Below, in pieces: positions 17,754-25,512 of a stretch of 64,000 nt of DNA (its first letter is position 1; each line of letters starts with the position of its first letter). The stretch comes from Thiothrix nivea DSM 5205. GTDB taxonomy: Bacteria > Pseudomonadota > Gammaproteobacteria > Thiotrichales > Thiotrichaceae. The translations under genes and the position numbers were made by a program. Under the pieces are notes generated by a model. The model did not search any database. It was not told where the DNA came from and worked only from the letters and a program-made list of their open reading frames with translations. Where the stretch lies: contig NZ_JH651384.1 of assembly GCF_000260135.1 (NCBI RefSeq), positions 1,181,693 through 1,245,692 on the forward strand. Direction: 5' to 3'.

Positions 17754-18373
17754 CAGGCCGCCAGTACCAGTCGCTGGACATGTGAACCTTGCAGCCCGAC
17801 ATCGTGATGGGATGTCATGATGGCGCTTCCCCCCTGTTGCAGATGTTCGCTGAGTATGGACTCAAACAGCTGGATTCCGGCTTTATCCAGTGCTGCCTGC
17901 GGTTCATCAAGAATCCACAGCTTGGCGCTGGAAAGCAGCAGGCGGGAAAGGGCAAGGCGGCGTTTCATGCCTGCCGAGAAGTGACGGGGAAAACGATTCC
18001 CGTTACCCGCCAGCCCCATCTGCTCCAGTACGTATTTCAGTGGGGAGGATGGGGAACGGGGGGGACTCAAAGCCTGCATCATCTGCAAATTTTCCAGCGC
18101 GGTGAGGTCTTCCTTGATGCCGTTGGAATGCCCCAGCCACACAAACTGCTGGCGGTATTCCGCACCCCATGCCGCAATCGGTTGCTGTTGCCACAACACC
18201 TGACCGGCATCCGCTTCCCGTAAACCGGCCAGTGTTTTCAGCAGGGTGGTTTTGCCGCTACCGTTGCGGCCTTCCACCAACAGCAACTGCCCGGCTTCCA
18301 GAGTGAAAGCCAGATCCCTGAACAGGGAACGATACCCTCGTGTGCAATGAAGACCTGCAACTTCCAGCAGCAT
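17753..18373 (-). CDS. ccmA: Cytochrome c biogenesis ATP-binding protein CcmA
   Basis: 206 residues, a single ABC ATPase domain: Walker A GRNGSGKTT (about 36-44), Q-loop region, signature LSAGMKRRLALSRL and Walker B LWILDEPQAALD. It powers the CcmABCD step. First gene of the ccm block, 13 bases after the fccB stop, so fcc and ccm genes are probably cotranscribed. Confidence 0.95.
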   Translation of the reverse strand: MLLEVAGLHCTRGYRSLFRDLAFTLEAGQLLLVEGRNGSGKTTLLKTLAGLREADAGQVLWQQQPIAAWGAEYRQQFVWLGHSNGIKEDLTALENLQMMQALSPPRSPSSPLKYVLEQMGLAGNGNRFPRHFSAGMKRRLALSRLLLSSAKLWILDEPQAALDKAGIQLFESILSEHLQQGGSAIMTSHHDVGLQGSHVQRLVLAA

Positions 18374-18386
18374 GAAACCTCGCGTT

Positions 18387-19688
18387 TTACCCGAACATAT
18401 CGGCGGTGATGTTTTTCAGCCAGCTATAGGCGTATTCCGCTTCCAGTTCCCGGTCGCGCTCAGATGCGCCCAGTGGTGAAATTCCCCCGGAATCAGGAAC
18501 GGGGACTATTTGCCCACCTTCCAGCCTGTAGACTGCCGCCACGGAAATCCCGTGACCCGGTGCAATTACACTATAGCAAGTGTTGACGTAGGAGGGTTCG
18601 GGAACTGGCTGTCCATTGACGGATGTCACGATTGCGGCAGCGCACACCTTGCCTTGCGAATTGGCTGCATAGCCGGACTTGGGCATCTTGCCCGCCACGC
18701 TGGAATCGCCGATGACGTACACATCCTTGTGGAGGGTGGATTCAAAGGTGCGTTGGTCAACCGGACACCAGCCGCTTTCATCGGTAAGACCTGCGGCGAA
18801 GGCAATGGCTCCGGCTTTTTGCGGTGGAATGATGTTGATTACGTCACCGGTAAAGTCTTCCAGTTCGCCAGTTACGGTCATGGCATCCGGGTTGACTGCG
18901 CTGATTTTGCCGCCTTGCTCGCCGGACACCCACTCGATCATGTCACCGTAGTGCATCTGCCAGCCCTGGGTGAACAGACCCTGTTTGGAGAAACCAGCTT
19001 TGTCGTCAAGGATGATAACTTTGGACTTGGGATTGTGCTCCTTCAGGTAGCTGGCAATCTGCGCGGCGCGTTCATACGGCCCCGGCGGGCAGCGGAACGG
19101 GTCAGGTGGAGCAGTGATGATAACCGTGCCGCCATCTTTCATGCCTTCCACTTGTTTACGCAGCAGAGTGGTTTGCGCACCGGCTTTCCAGGCGTGGGTA
19201 ATTTTGCTTTCGGCCAGTTCCGCGCTGTAGCCTTCGATCGCTTCCCATTTGAAATCGACGCCGGGGGAAACCACCAGCTTGTCGTAAGGGACTTCCTGAC
19301 CACCCGCAGTGACGGATTTTTTCACCGGGTCGATGGCGGTGACTTCGGCGATGATGACTTTCACCCCATGCCCTTCCAGCCCCTTGTAGTTGAAGGTCAA
19401 CGACTTGAGGTCGCGTTCCCCCGACAGGACTTCGTTACTGAGCGGGCAGGAAATGAATTCTGCGTTCTTTTCGATCAGGGTAACTTCAATGGATGGGTCG
19501 GCCATGCGGATGTATTTGGCGACAATCGTGCCGCCATAGCCGCCACCGACCACCACCACGCGGGCTTTGGCAGCGGCAGTGGTCTTTTCAGTATCCGCAG
19601 CGGATGCATACAGCGGGAAGCCGCAAGCCGACAGGAAAGCGATTCCGCCCGCACCCCTGATAAAATCACGGCGTGACATTTTGCTCAT
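18387..19688 (-). CDS. fccB: Flavocytochrome c sulfide dehydrogenase, flavin subunit
   Basis: 433 residues. A Tat signal (SRRDFIRGAGG) precedes an FAD domain with VVVVGGGYGG. Cys81 in FISCPLSNE sits where the Allochromatium enzyme binds FAD covalently. Cys200 (FRCPPGPYERA) and Cys371 (NTCYS) match its redox disulfide pair. The protein oxidises sulfide in the periplasm and passes electrons to the haem subunit, here the preceding gene, whose stop it overlaps by four bases. SoxF is the related name used in sox operons. Confidence 0.94.
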   Translation of the reverse strand: MSKMSRRDFIRGAGGIAFLSACGFPLYASAADTEKTTAAAKARVVVVGGGYGGTIVAKYIRMADPSIEVTLIEKNAEFISCPLSNEVLSGERDLKSLTFNYKGLEGHGVKVIIAEVTAIDPVKKSVTAGGQEVPYDKLVVSPGVDFKWEAIEGYSAELAESKITHAWKAGAQTTLLRKQVEGMKDGGTVIITAPPDPFRCPPGPYERAAQIASYLKEHNPKSKVIILDDKAGFSKQGLFTQGWQMHYGDMIEWVSGEQGGKISAVNPDAMTVTGELEDFTGDVINIIPPQKAGAIAFAAGLTDESGWCPVDQRTFESTLHKDVYVIGDSSVAGKMPKSGYAANSQGKVCAAAIVTSVNGQPVPEPSYVNTCYSVIAPGHGISVAAVYRLEGGQIVPVPDSGGISPLGASERDRELEAEYAYSWLKNITADMFG

Positions 19689-20440
19689 TTCTTCTCCTCC
19701 TGCTGGCTGGCGTAATAGTGGCTGAGGGCTTCAATTTCTTCCTGTGACAGTTTCTGCACCCGTTGGCGCATTTTCAGCGGCTGGGTGCTGGAACGCTTGA
19801 TGTCGTGCAGGTCGATCAGCAGGTTGTTCAGGTAAGCACGCCATTGTCCGGCGATGCGTGGGGTTTCCTTGCTGCCGTTCACTGCGCCGCCCTGTTCGTG
19901 GCAGGATTCGCAGTTTTCCTTGTGAATTTTCTGCCCTTCCTTGGCCAGCTTGGGGTCAAACTCGGCCTTGGCGCTGACCCATTCCTGGTTAGCAAAAAAA
20001 TCCGCCAGTTCTTTCACTTCCCTGTCGGAATAGCCTCGAGCCAGTCGCCCCATGATGGTGGAAGGGCGTGCGCCGGACTTGAAGTCCTGCATGGTTTTGA
20101 CGAAATAGCGTTCATCCAGCCCTGCCAGTGATGGCATGGTTTCGCCAGCGCTGTGCCCATTCGTGCCGTGACAGCCTGCGCACGTGTTCGCCAGCATGGA
20201 AGGGGTGCGGATAACGTCGGGCGCTGCTGCCGGGGCAGGCACGGCGGCTGTTGGCGCAGCAGGGTCGGCAGGTGCGGCTGGCAACGGTTTTTTCACCGGG
20301 TCACAGCCACTAACCAGCGTACATTTGTATGGCGAGGATTTTTCAGCCGTATTGGCCGGAGACTTGTCGTCAGCGTAGGCTGTCTGGAACAAGGTCAGGG
20401 CAGCGAGCGCCACAATCAGTTTACTTGGGCGAGGATTCAT
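19685..20440 (-). CDS. fccA: Dihaem cytochrome c, haem subunit of flavocytochrome c sulfide dehydrogenase
   Basis: 251 residues: Sec signal, an Ala/Pro-rich linker (about 50-75), and two cytochrome c4-like domains with haem sites CAGCH (87-91) and CESCH (177-181). It accepts electrons from FccB and gives them to a periplasmic carrier. Its place directly before fccB identifies it. The region between signal and linker carries an extra Cys pair (Cys40, Cys46) that is not a haem site. It overlaps the TPR gene by four bases. Confidence 0.9.
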   Translation of the reverse strand: MNPRPSKLIVALAALTLFQTAYADDKSPANTAEKSSPYKCTLVSGCDPVKKPLPAAPADPAAPTAAVPAPAAAPDVIRTPSMLANTCAGCHGTNGHSAGETMPSLAGLDERYFVKTMQDFKSGARPSTIMGRLARGYSDREVKELADFFANQEWVSAKAEFDPKLAKEGQKIHKENCESCHEQGGAVNGSKETPRIAGQWRAYLNNLLIDLHDIKRSSTQPLKMRQRVQKLSQEEIEALSHYYASQQEEKK

Positions 20441-20931
20441 GGCTTGACCTCCTTCTGCGGCTCAGGCTTGGGCAGACTGTGCGGTAATGCTTCCGCTTTT
20501 TCTTCTGCCGTCAGCCTGTTGTCAATCCAAGTCATGACCTCATCCAGTTCTTTTTTGTCCGGTTGCAGTTTTTTGGCTTCCTCGAAAGCAGCCCTAGCGG
20601 TGGTGTAGCGCCCGGTATGCAGGTAGGAAATCCCCATGCCGATGAATGCGCCTGCATTTTTGGGATCTTTGCCGATGGCCTGCTGGAAAATCGGGATGCT
20701 TTCGCTGTATTTCTGGGATGCCATCAAGGAGCCGGCCAGCCGCGAAAGCGCCAGCGAGGAGGCAGGTTCTTTTTCCACGGCTTGCCGGTAAAGGGTGGTG
20801 GCTTTTTCCCAGTCGCCACTGGTGGAGGCTTTTTCCGCCTCGGCCATCAGATCCTGGTTGTCGGCGGCGAACGCCCCGGCTGGGGAGCCGCATAACAGCA
20901 GGATGGCTAAAAGCGTGCTGTATCTGTTCAT
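20437..20931 (-). CDS. Secreted TPR protein at the head of the fcc-ccm operon
   Basis: 164 residues with a Sec signal (cleavage near AFA-AD) and about three tetratricopeptide repeats (GDWEKATTLYRQAVEKEPAS, QKYSESIPIFQQAIGKDPKN, GRYTTARAAFEEAKKLQPDK), then a charged Pro-rich tail. TPR proteins act as protein-binding scaffolds; a role in assembly of FccAB or periplasmic cytochromes is inferred only from the four-base overlap with fccA. ATG 20931 is chosen because CAGGAG lies eight bases upstream. Confidence 0.85.
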   Translation of the reverse strand: MNRYSTLLAILLLCGSPAGAFAADNQDLMAEAEKASTSGDWEKATTLYRQAVEKEPASSLALSRLAGSLMASQKYSESIPIFQQAIGKDPKNAGAFIGMGISYLHTGRYTTARAAFEEAKKLQPDKKELDEVMTWIDNRLTAEEKAEALPHSLPKPEPQKEVKP

Positions 20932-20965
20932 GTATAAACTCCTGAAACGGGTTAATGACACGCGA

Positions 20966-20999
20966 TAAAAACCGCGTACCCCGTCGGGGCAGGATACGC
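20966..20999 (-). terminator. Rho-independent terminator after the octaheme gene
   Basis: On the minus strand GCGTA...CCCC pairs with GGGG-TACGC (20999-20974, one side bulged) and is followed by GGTTTTTATC. It separates the octaheme gene from the TPR-fcc-ccm transcript. Confidence 0.7.
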
Positions 21000-21012
21000 A
21001 GTTACAGGAGGT

Positions 21013-22518
21013 TTATTTGAGCGCGCCTTTGCCGTAGCGCTCTTCGTAGCCTTTGCGAACCTTGTCGATCTGTTCCTTGCTCAGGCCGTTGAAGTACCAG
21101 TCGTGGCCTTCGATGTCGCCGAAGTGCTTTTTCAGCATTTCGTCCGCTTTGGCGGTGTTGCCATCCTTGTGCATGACCACTTCTTTCAGCTCAGGAATCC
21201 ACTCGAAGTAGGTGTTCTTGGCTACATCGTAGATACCGTGCCACCAGGCGTAGTCCGGGCCACTCATGGATGCACCGTGACGGGCGCGGCGGCCTTCATG
21301 GTGCCAGATTTCCCACCAGACCCATTCGATCTTTTCGTCAAATGGTGCAGGGGTGATGTAGCCTTCTTTCTTCAGGTCTTCCATCATGGCGGCGATGGGT
21401 TTGGCGAACTTGTCGTTGTACAGGTCAACCAGATCATCGAACTGCTTGTAGTGGCCAGTCACCATGCCTTCGCTGTGGCAGGCCAGACACACGCTCTTCA
21501 TCTTGTTGCGGCGGTCTTCCCAGGTCAGCACTTCAACGACCTTGGATTCCTTGGCGACATCGCCCACTTTGGGCAGCGGATCAGGGCCGCCTTCCGGTAC
21601 ATCGAATTCCTGACCGTTTTCCAGTTTGACCAGATTGAGCTTTTTGGAAATCGGTGGGCGCAACGTCCAGGAAATGCGTTCGCCGACGTTGTGGGTCTTG
21701 CCTTCCTTGCCGCCAGCACTCATGTGGCAGGTGGCGCAGGTGGGGGCGGCGGAATAGTCGATACCGGCAACCCATTTGTCAGAGTCGAGGTTCATTTTGT
21801 CTACGCTGGCACGGTAAACGATGCCATGCTTGGATTCGTTGTAAATTTCGATTTGCGGATGGTCAGGGCCGACGTGGCACTTGCCGCAGGTGTCAGGAGT
21901 ACGGGCTTGTGCCTTGGAGAAGCCGTGACGGGCGTGGCAGGCGCTGCATGAGCCTTTGCTGCCATCCGGGTTGATACGACCGATACCGGTGTTTGGCCAG
22001 CTGCCGGGGGTCGGCTTGCCGTCTGCCCCGATTTCGATGGTGCCACCGTGGCATTGCTTACAGCCAACAGTTACCGCCGCAGGGCCGCCGATAACTTCAC
22101 CCATCAGGTTATCCAGCGAATTGAGGATGTCACCAGCCTTGGCGTGGTGGGAGCCGTCCATTTCCTCGAATTCGGTCTTGTGGCAGGTGGAACAGTCTTT
22201 GGGGGTGACGATAACGGATATGCGCTCACCTTCGTGTTCAAAACCGTCCTTGTCTTCCGGCTTGGCTTGGTGGCAGTCAAGGCAGTTGACGCCGGACTGG
22301 CCGTGCTGGCTATGATTCCATTCCTGGGTCAGGCCGGGGGATTCGGCCAGATGGCATTCAACGCACTCCTTGCCCTTTGGGTTGCCCCAGTCTTTGCCGA
22401 TTTCGCCAGTGGGGCGGGCGGCCTGAAGTGGATTGCTGAATAATAACAGGGCAAATAATAAACCCAGCCATAGCTTAATAGACGGATGGAATAACCCACC
22501 CACACGATACCGTTCCAT
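21013..22518 (-). CDS. hao: Octaheme c-type cytochrome of the hydroxylamine oxidoreductase (HAO) family
   Basis: 501 residues with signal peptide and exactly eight CxxCH haem sites, at Cys52, 79, 109, 153, 191, 211, 261 and 344. The HAO family is indicated by GPDHPQIEIYNESKHG after haem 6, whose Asp219-His220 match the HAO active-site Asp-His pair, and by WHHEGRRARHGASM then GPDYAWWHG. Tyr423 in GPDYAWWHG may correspond to the tyrosine that crosslinks to haem P460 in Nitrosomonas HAO; this needs an alignment. Family members oxidise hydroxylamine or hydrazine, or reduce nitrite/NO. AGAGGAG precedes the ATG. It is flanked by putative terminators on both sides, so it is probably monocistronic. 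Confidence 0.88.
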   Translation of the reverse strand: MERYRVGGLFHPSIKLWLGLLFALLLFSNPLQAARPTGEIGKDWGNPKGKECVECHLAESPGLTQEWNHSQHGQSGVNCLDCHQAKPEDKDGFEHEGERISVIVTPKDCSTCHKTEFEEMDGSHHAKAGDILNSLDNLMGEVIGGPAAVTVGCKQCHGGTIEIGADGKPTPGSWPNTGIGRINPDGSKGSCSACHARHGFSKAQARTPDTCGKCHVGPDHPQIEIYNESKHGIVYRASVDKMNLDSDKWVAGIDYSAAPTCATCHMSAGGKEGKTHNVGERISWTLRPPISKKLNLVKLENGQEFDVPEGGPDPLPKVGDVAKESKVVEVLTWEDRRNKMKSVCLACHSEGMVTGHYKQFDDLVDLYNDKFAKPIAAMMEDLKKEGYITPAPFDEKIEWVWWEIWHHEGRRARHGASMSGPDYAWWHGIYDVAKNTYFEWIPELKEVVMHKDGNTAKADEMLKKHFGDIEGHDWYFNGLSKEQIDKVRKGYEERYGKGALK

Positions 22519-22653
22519 TATGTGGCTCCTCTCTAGCGTGACAAAACACTTGTATCTAAAAACTTTTTTGTTTTTTTACCACAGTGTTTGAATGGAAATC
22601 CTTGATGGTGCTCAAGAACAAAAATATAAGTAAACGCTTATGTTTTAGAAAAA

Positions 22654-22667
22654 TTGATTAATATCAC
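22654..22667. promoter_or_regulatory. FNR/Dnr-type binding site upstream of the octaheme gene
   Basis: TTGATTAATATCAC matches the TTGAT-N4-ATCAA consensus in nine of ten positions. It lies 136 bases before the hao start in an AT-rich gap. A Crp/Fnr regulator gene lies 0.9 kb away. The link to that regulator is inference. Confidence 0.5.
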
Positions 22668-22670
22668 AAT

Positions 22671-22696
22671 GGTGGTGAGGCGCCATTTTCACCACC
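22671..22696 (-). terminator. Hairpin after soxZ, possible terminator
   Basis: A perfect 8-bp stem, GGTGGTGA (22671-22678) with TCACCACC (22689-22696), 29 bases after the soxZ stop. There is no strong T-run, so termination is uncertain. Confidence 0.45.
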
Positions 22697-22724
22697 ACTT
22701 GATTAAAGGTTCGTCTTATGAAAA

Positions 22725-23033
22725 TCAGGTAACGTCTACTTCGGCAGAATCCGTTGCTCCCTTATTATCCTTCCAGGTGAGTTTTAATTTATCACCAACT
22801 GCACCTTTATATTGGAAAGACATAAAGGGATTCTTGGAAACAGACGCACCCCAATAAACATTTACCAATGGCGCATCTGCTTTGGTGACAGTAATTTCCT
22901 GGATGAAATGAGCCGGGACAATTTCGCCGGTCGCTTTGTCCTTGCGCAGGCCGGTTTCCATTGGGTGGGTGATCAGCGCCTTGACTTCGACGGTTTCGCC
23001 TTCCGCCTTGGCTTTCAGTTTGATGCTTGACAT
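22725..23033 (-). CDS. soxZ: Thiosulfate oxidation carrier protein SoxZ
   Basis: 102 residues, no signal peptide; SoxZ is exported with SoxY. It has the SoxZ immunoglobulin-like sandwich: VEVKALITHPMETGLRKD, PAHFIQEITV and a C-terminal WKDNKGATDSAEV. It forms the SoxYZ heterodimer whose SoxY cysteine carries sulfur intermediates. GGGGAGG precedes the ATG, and it follows soxY by 19 bases. No soxXA, soxB or soxCD is in this window. Confidence 0.95.
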   Translation of the reverse strand: MSSIKLKAKAEGETVEVKALITHPMETGLRKDKATGEIVPAHFIQEITVTKADAPLVNVYWGASVSKNPFMSFQYKGAVGDKLKLTWKDNKGATDSAEVDVT

Positions 23034-23052
23034 TACAGTGTTCCTCCCCGAA

Positions 23053-23511
23053 TCAGGCGCAGCCGCCGACGGTTACCTTGACTTCTTTTTTGGCCGAATA
23101 AACCTTGTCGCCGGACTTGACCAGCACCACAACATTGGAGGTTTTGCCAAACTTGAGCACCACAGCCGCTACCGGGTCTACACCTTGAGTGAGTACGAAG
23201 GTTGAGGCTAGCGGCATCGGATTGGTTTCCACCAGGAAGCTGATTTCGGACACATCCGGCAGAGTGGTGGATGCCTTGACCCGAACGGTAGCGCCATTGG
23301 CGGCAACATCCGGGGCGTCAATGCTGATGTCGGCGGATTCTTCGGGAGTTGCGCCCATGGCTTTCAGGGCCTCATCCAGGGATTTGGATTCAAATGCGGT
23401 AGCGCGGGTTTCATCAGCCAGCAACAGGCGTGGAGCCAGCAAACCGGCATTGGCAGCGAGGCCGATTGTACCGGCTGCCAGCGTACCGCGCAGGAATGTT
23501 CTGCGGTTCAT
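23053..23511 (-). CDS. soxY: Thiosulfate oxidation carrier protein SoxY (C-terminus GGCA)
   Basis: 152 residues. A Tat-type signal (MNRRTFLRGTLAAG) is followed by the SoxY domain and ends in TVGGCA. Cys151 is the sulfur-carrying residue on the swinging arm. Most SoxY proteins end GGCGG; this one stops one residue after the Cys with Ala. A GAGAGGA site precedes the ATG. The leader ACGCTAGAGAGGA also precedes the octaheme gene. Downstream of the Crp/Fnr gene on the same strand, 21 bases away. Confidence 0.93.
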   Translation of the reverse strand: MNRRTFLRGTLAAGTIGLAANAGLLAPRLLLADETRATAFESKSLDEALKAMGATPEESADISIDAPDVAANGATVRVKASTTLPDVSEISFLVETNPMPLASTFVLTQGVDPVAAVVLKFGKTSNVVVLVKSGDKVYSAKKEVKVTVGGCA

Positions 23512-23532
23512 CTCAATGTTCCTCTCTAGCGT

Positions 23533-24210
23533 TTAATTAATATACTGCTTGCGCAGTTGTTCAAGGTCGTATACGTGTATGGATGTGCGCTCCACCCGGA
23601 TCAGCCCCTTGTCCGACAGGACATGCAGCTCACGGGAAAAGGTTTCCGCCGACAGATTCAGGCTGGATGCGACCACCGCCTTGCTGACCGGCAATGAAAC
23701 CACGCCTTGTGTCCGGTTTCTGCCAACCGGCTGGGCATTTTGCAGCAGGAAGTCGTTGACCCGCTGGTGGGCATTGCGCAGGCAGCAGACATACATGCCT
23801 GCCAGCAACTGGTTGATGCGCGCACATGCCAGTTCCAAAAAGATACTGCCCATTTCCGGCCATTGCTGGATTCCATCCAGGATGGCATTTCGGTCGATGC
23901 ATAATAAGTCGGACTGGGTAATGGCCTGCGCGTAAACAGGCGCTTCATGGGGTTTGAAAATGCCTGCCTCGCCAAATGTTTCACCGGGCAAAACCACGTC
24001 AATGGTGCGTTCGTTACCGCTGGCGGCGATAATGCCCAGCCTGATTCGCCCTGCTTTTAAACAAAATATGCCAGGACATTGATTGCCGTTTTCAAACAGG
24101 CGTTCCTGCCGGGAAACTGCCAGTCGACGGGAATGGTCCAGTAAATATTCCTTTTGTGGGCGCGGCAATTTTTTAAAACACTTGAAGGCTGATAATCCGT
24201 CATCTCCCAA
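23533..24210 (-). CDS. Crp/Fnr-family transcriptional regulator, TTG start
   Basis: 225 residues: a cyclic-nucleotide-binding-like beta-barrel (about 20-125, GRIRLGIIAASGNERTIDVVLPGETFGEAG), a dimer helix, and a winged helix-turn-helix (about 165-220, VVASSLNLSAETFSRELHVLSDKGLI). It lacks the N-terminal Cys cluster of FNR, so it does not look like a direct [4Fe-4S] oxygen sensor; a Dnr-like NO sensor or redox sensor is possible. I chose TTG 24210 because AGGAGG lies eight bases upstream; another in-frame TTG is at 24228. Its place between napC and soxYZ suggests local control of N and S genes. Confidence 0.85.
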   Translation of the reverse strand: MGDDGLSAFKCFKKLPRPQKEYLLDHSRRLAVSRQERLFENGNQCPGIFCLKAGRIRLGIIAASGNERTIDVVLPGETFGEAGIFKPHEAPVYAQAITQSDLLCIDRNAILDGIQQWPEMGSIFLELACARINQLLAGMYVCCLRNAHQRVNDFLLQNAQPVGRNRTQGVVSLPVSKAVVASSLNLSAETFSRELHVLSDKGLIRVERTSIHVYDLEQLRKQYIN

Positions 24211-24285
24211 AAGGTTTCCCTCCTGCAATATAGGGTGAAAGGTTTTACACCCCTAAAGCCTGTATTTATTTATAGTGGGTTTTTC

Positions 24286-24873
24286 TTAATCGAGGTTGTA
24301 TTCCTTCTTCTGTTCGTCACTCAAAGGGGAAACATCCGGCAATTCATGGGCAATACCTTTATGGCAGTCGATACAGGTTTTACCTTCCTCAAAGGCTGCC
24401 GGATGTTGGGCAGAGCCGCGCGGCCCCTGCATGGTGTAATCCATGTAGTCGTAGTTGTGGCAATTGCGGCATTCACGCGAGTCATTGGCTTTCATCCGTT
24501 CCCACTCGTGGGTGGCCAGTTCCAGCCGCTTGGCATCAAATTTTTCCGGGGTGTCGATTGTACCCAGCGCCTTGTGGTACAGCTCGTTGCTGGCCTTGAT
24601 CTTGCGGATGATCTTGTGTGTCCAGTCCTTGGGCACATGGCAGTCCGGGCAGCTTGCCCGCACCCCGGTACGGTTGGCGTAGTGGATGGTGTTGCGGTAT
24701 TCCTGATACACGTTGTCCTTCATTTCGTGACAGGAAATACAGAATGACTCGGTATTGGTCAGCTCCAGCACGGTGTTGAAACCGCCCCAGAAAATAATCC
24801 CGGCCACAACACCGATCAGCATGACGGTAATGACCGACCACTTGTTCAGGAAGCGTGACAAACCTTTCAACAT
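24286..24873 (-). CDS. napC: Periplasmic nitrate reductase electron donor, tetraheme NapC
   Basis: 195 residues, NapC/NirT family. One N-terminal membrane helix (about 12-32) anchors a periplasmic domain with four haem sites: CISCH (45-49), CPDCH (75-79), CRNCH (135-139) and CIDCH (167-171). It oxidises menaquinol or ubiquinol and reduces NapB/NapA. NapC-type proteins also serve HAO-family enzymes in some bacteria, so it could feed the nearby octaheme protein; that is inference. GGAGG precedes ATG 24873. Last gene of napFDAGHBC. Confidence 0.95.
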   Translation of the reverse strand: MLKGLSRFLNKWSVITVMLIGVVAGIIFWGGFNTVLELTNTESFCISCHEMKDNVYQEYRNTIHYANRTGVRASCPDCHVPKDWTHKIIRKIKASNELYHKALGTIDTPEKFDAKRLELATHEWERMKANDSRECRNCHNYDYMDYTMQGPRGSAQHPAAFEEGKTCIDCHKGIAHELPDVSPLSDEQKKEYNLD

Positions 24874-24900
24874 GATGGAACCTCCATTTATTTCAGGGTG

Positions 24901-25512
24901 TTATTTGTTCAGTTCATCAACAGGTTTGAACTCGTTTTCAATCAGTGGCGCCGCATCAACCTGGGGTACATGGCACTGGGTGCAGAAGTAACGGCGGGCA
25001 GCCAGGGTGGAATGATCCTTGCCATCACGATCCTTGAAATGGGTCTGGCTGATCTTGGTAGCTCCTGACTCCTTGTACTTGTCCCAGCTATGGCAGGACA
25101 TGCACTTGTTGTTGTTGACGGTGATGCGGTACTCGTCGACCTTGTGCGGAATCAGTGGTGGCTGCTGAAAGTAGTTGCGGTCGAGAGCCGCACCATCCAG
25201 ACGGTGTTTGATTTCCGGGGCAGCGCTGTCAGCGTCAGGGGCAGCGCCGCCAATTTCACCGATCTGGCCAGTGAATTCGGCTACGTCAGTGGGAGCTGCG
25301 CTGGCGCTGGTATCCCCTCCGGTACTGGCGGTAGTGGTTTCCGCTGGTTTGGCTTCTTCGGCAGGCGCAGTAGCGGTATCTGCCGGTTTGGCTTCCTCTG
25401 CCGGAGCGGCTGCGCTATCCGCAGGTTTGGCCGCGTCTTCGGCATACAGATTAGCCGCCATCCCGCCCAATGCCAGGCTGAGAACAATGTTCAGGATAAA
25501 TGTTTTTTTCAT
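24901..25512 (-). CDS. napB: Periplasmic nitrate reductase small subunit, dihaem NapB
   Basis: 203 residues. After the signal peptide comes an unusual low-complexity stretch (about 25-65) built from repeats of AEEAKPAD/E, then the NapB domain with IPHKVDEYRIT and haem sites CMSCH (137-141) and CTQCH (177-181). It passes electrons from NapC to NapA. Most NapB proteins lack this Ala/Pro/Glu linker, so it is probably a recent repeat expansion. The ATG overlaps the napH stop (ATGA). Confidence 0.93.
   Translation of the reverse strand: MKKTFILNIVLSLALGGMAANLYAEDAAKPADSAAAPAEEAKPADTATAPAEEAKPAETTTASTGGDTSASAAPTDVAEFTGQIGEIGGAAPDADSAAPEIKHRLDGAALDRNYFQQPPLIPHKVDEYRITVNNNKCMSCHSWDKYKESGATKISQTHFKDRDGKDHSTLAARRYFCTQCHVPQVDAAPLIENEFKPVDELNK

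Noticed and set aside
24230-24255. Imperfect inverted repeat TAGGGTG...CACCCCTA just upstream of the Crp/Fnr gene
   Set aside because: Arms differ in length by one G, so symmetry is poor; not enough to call an operator.
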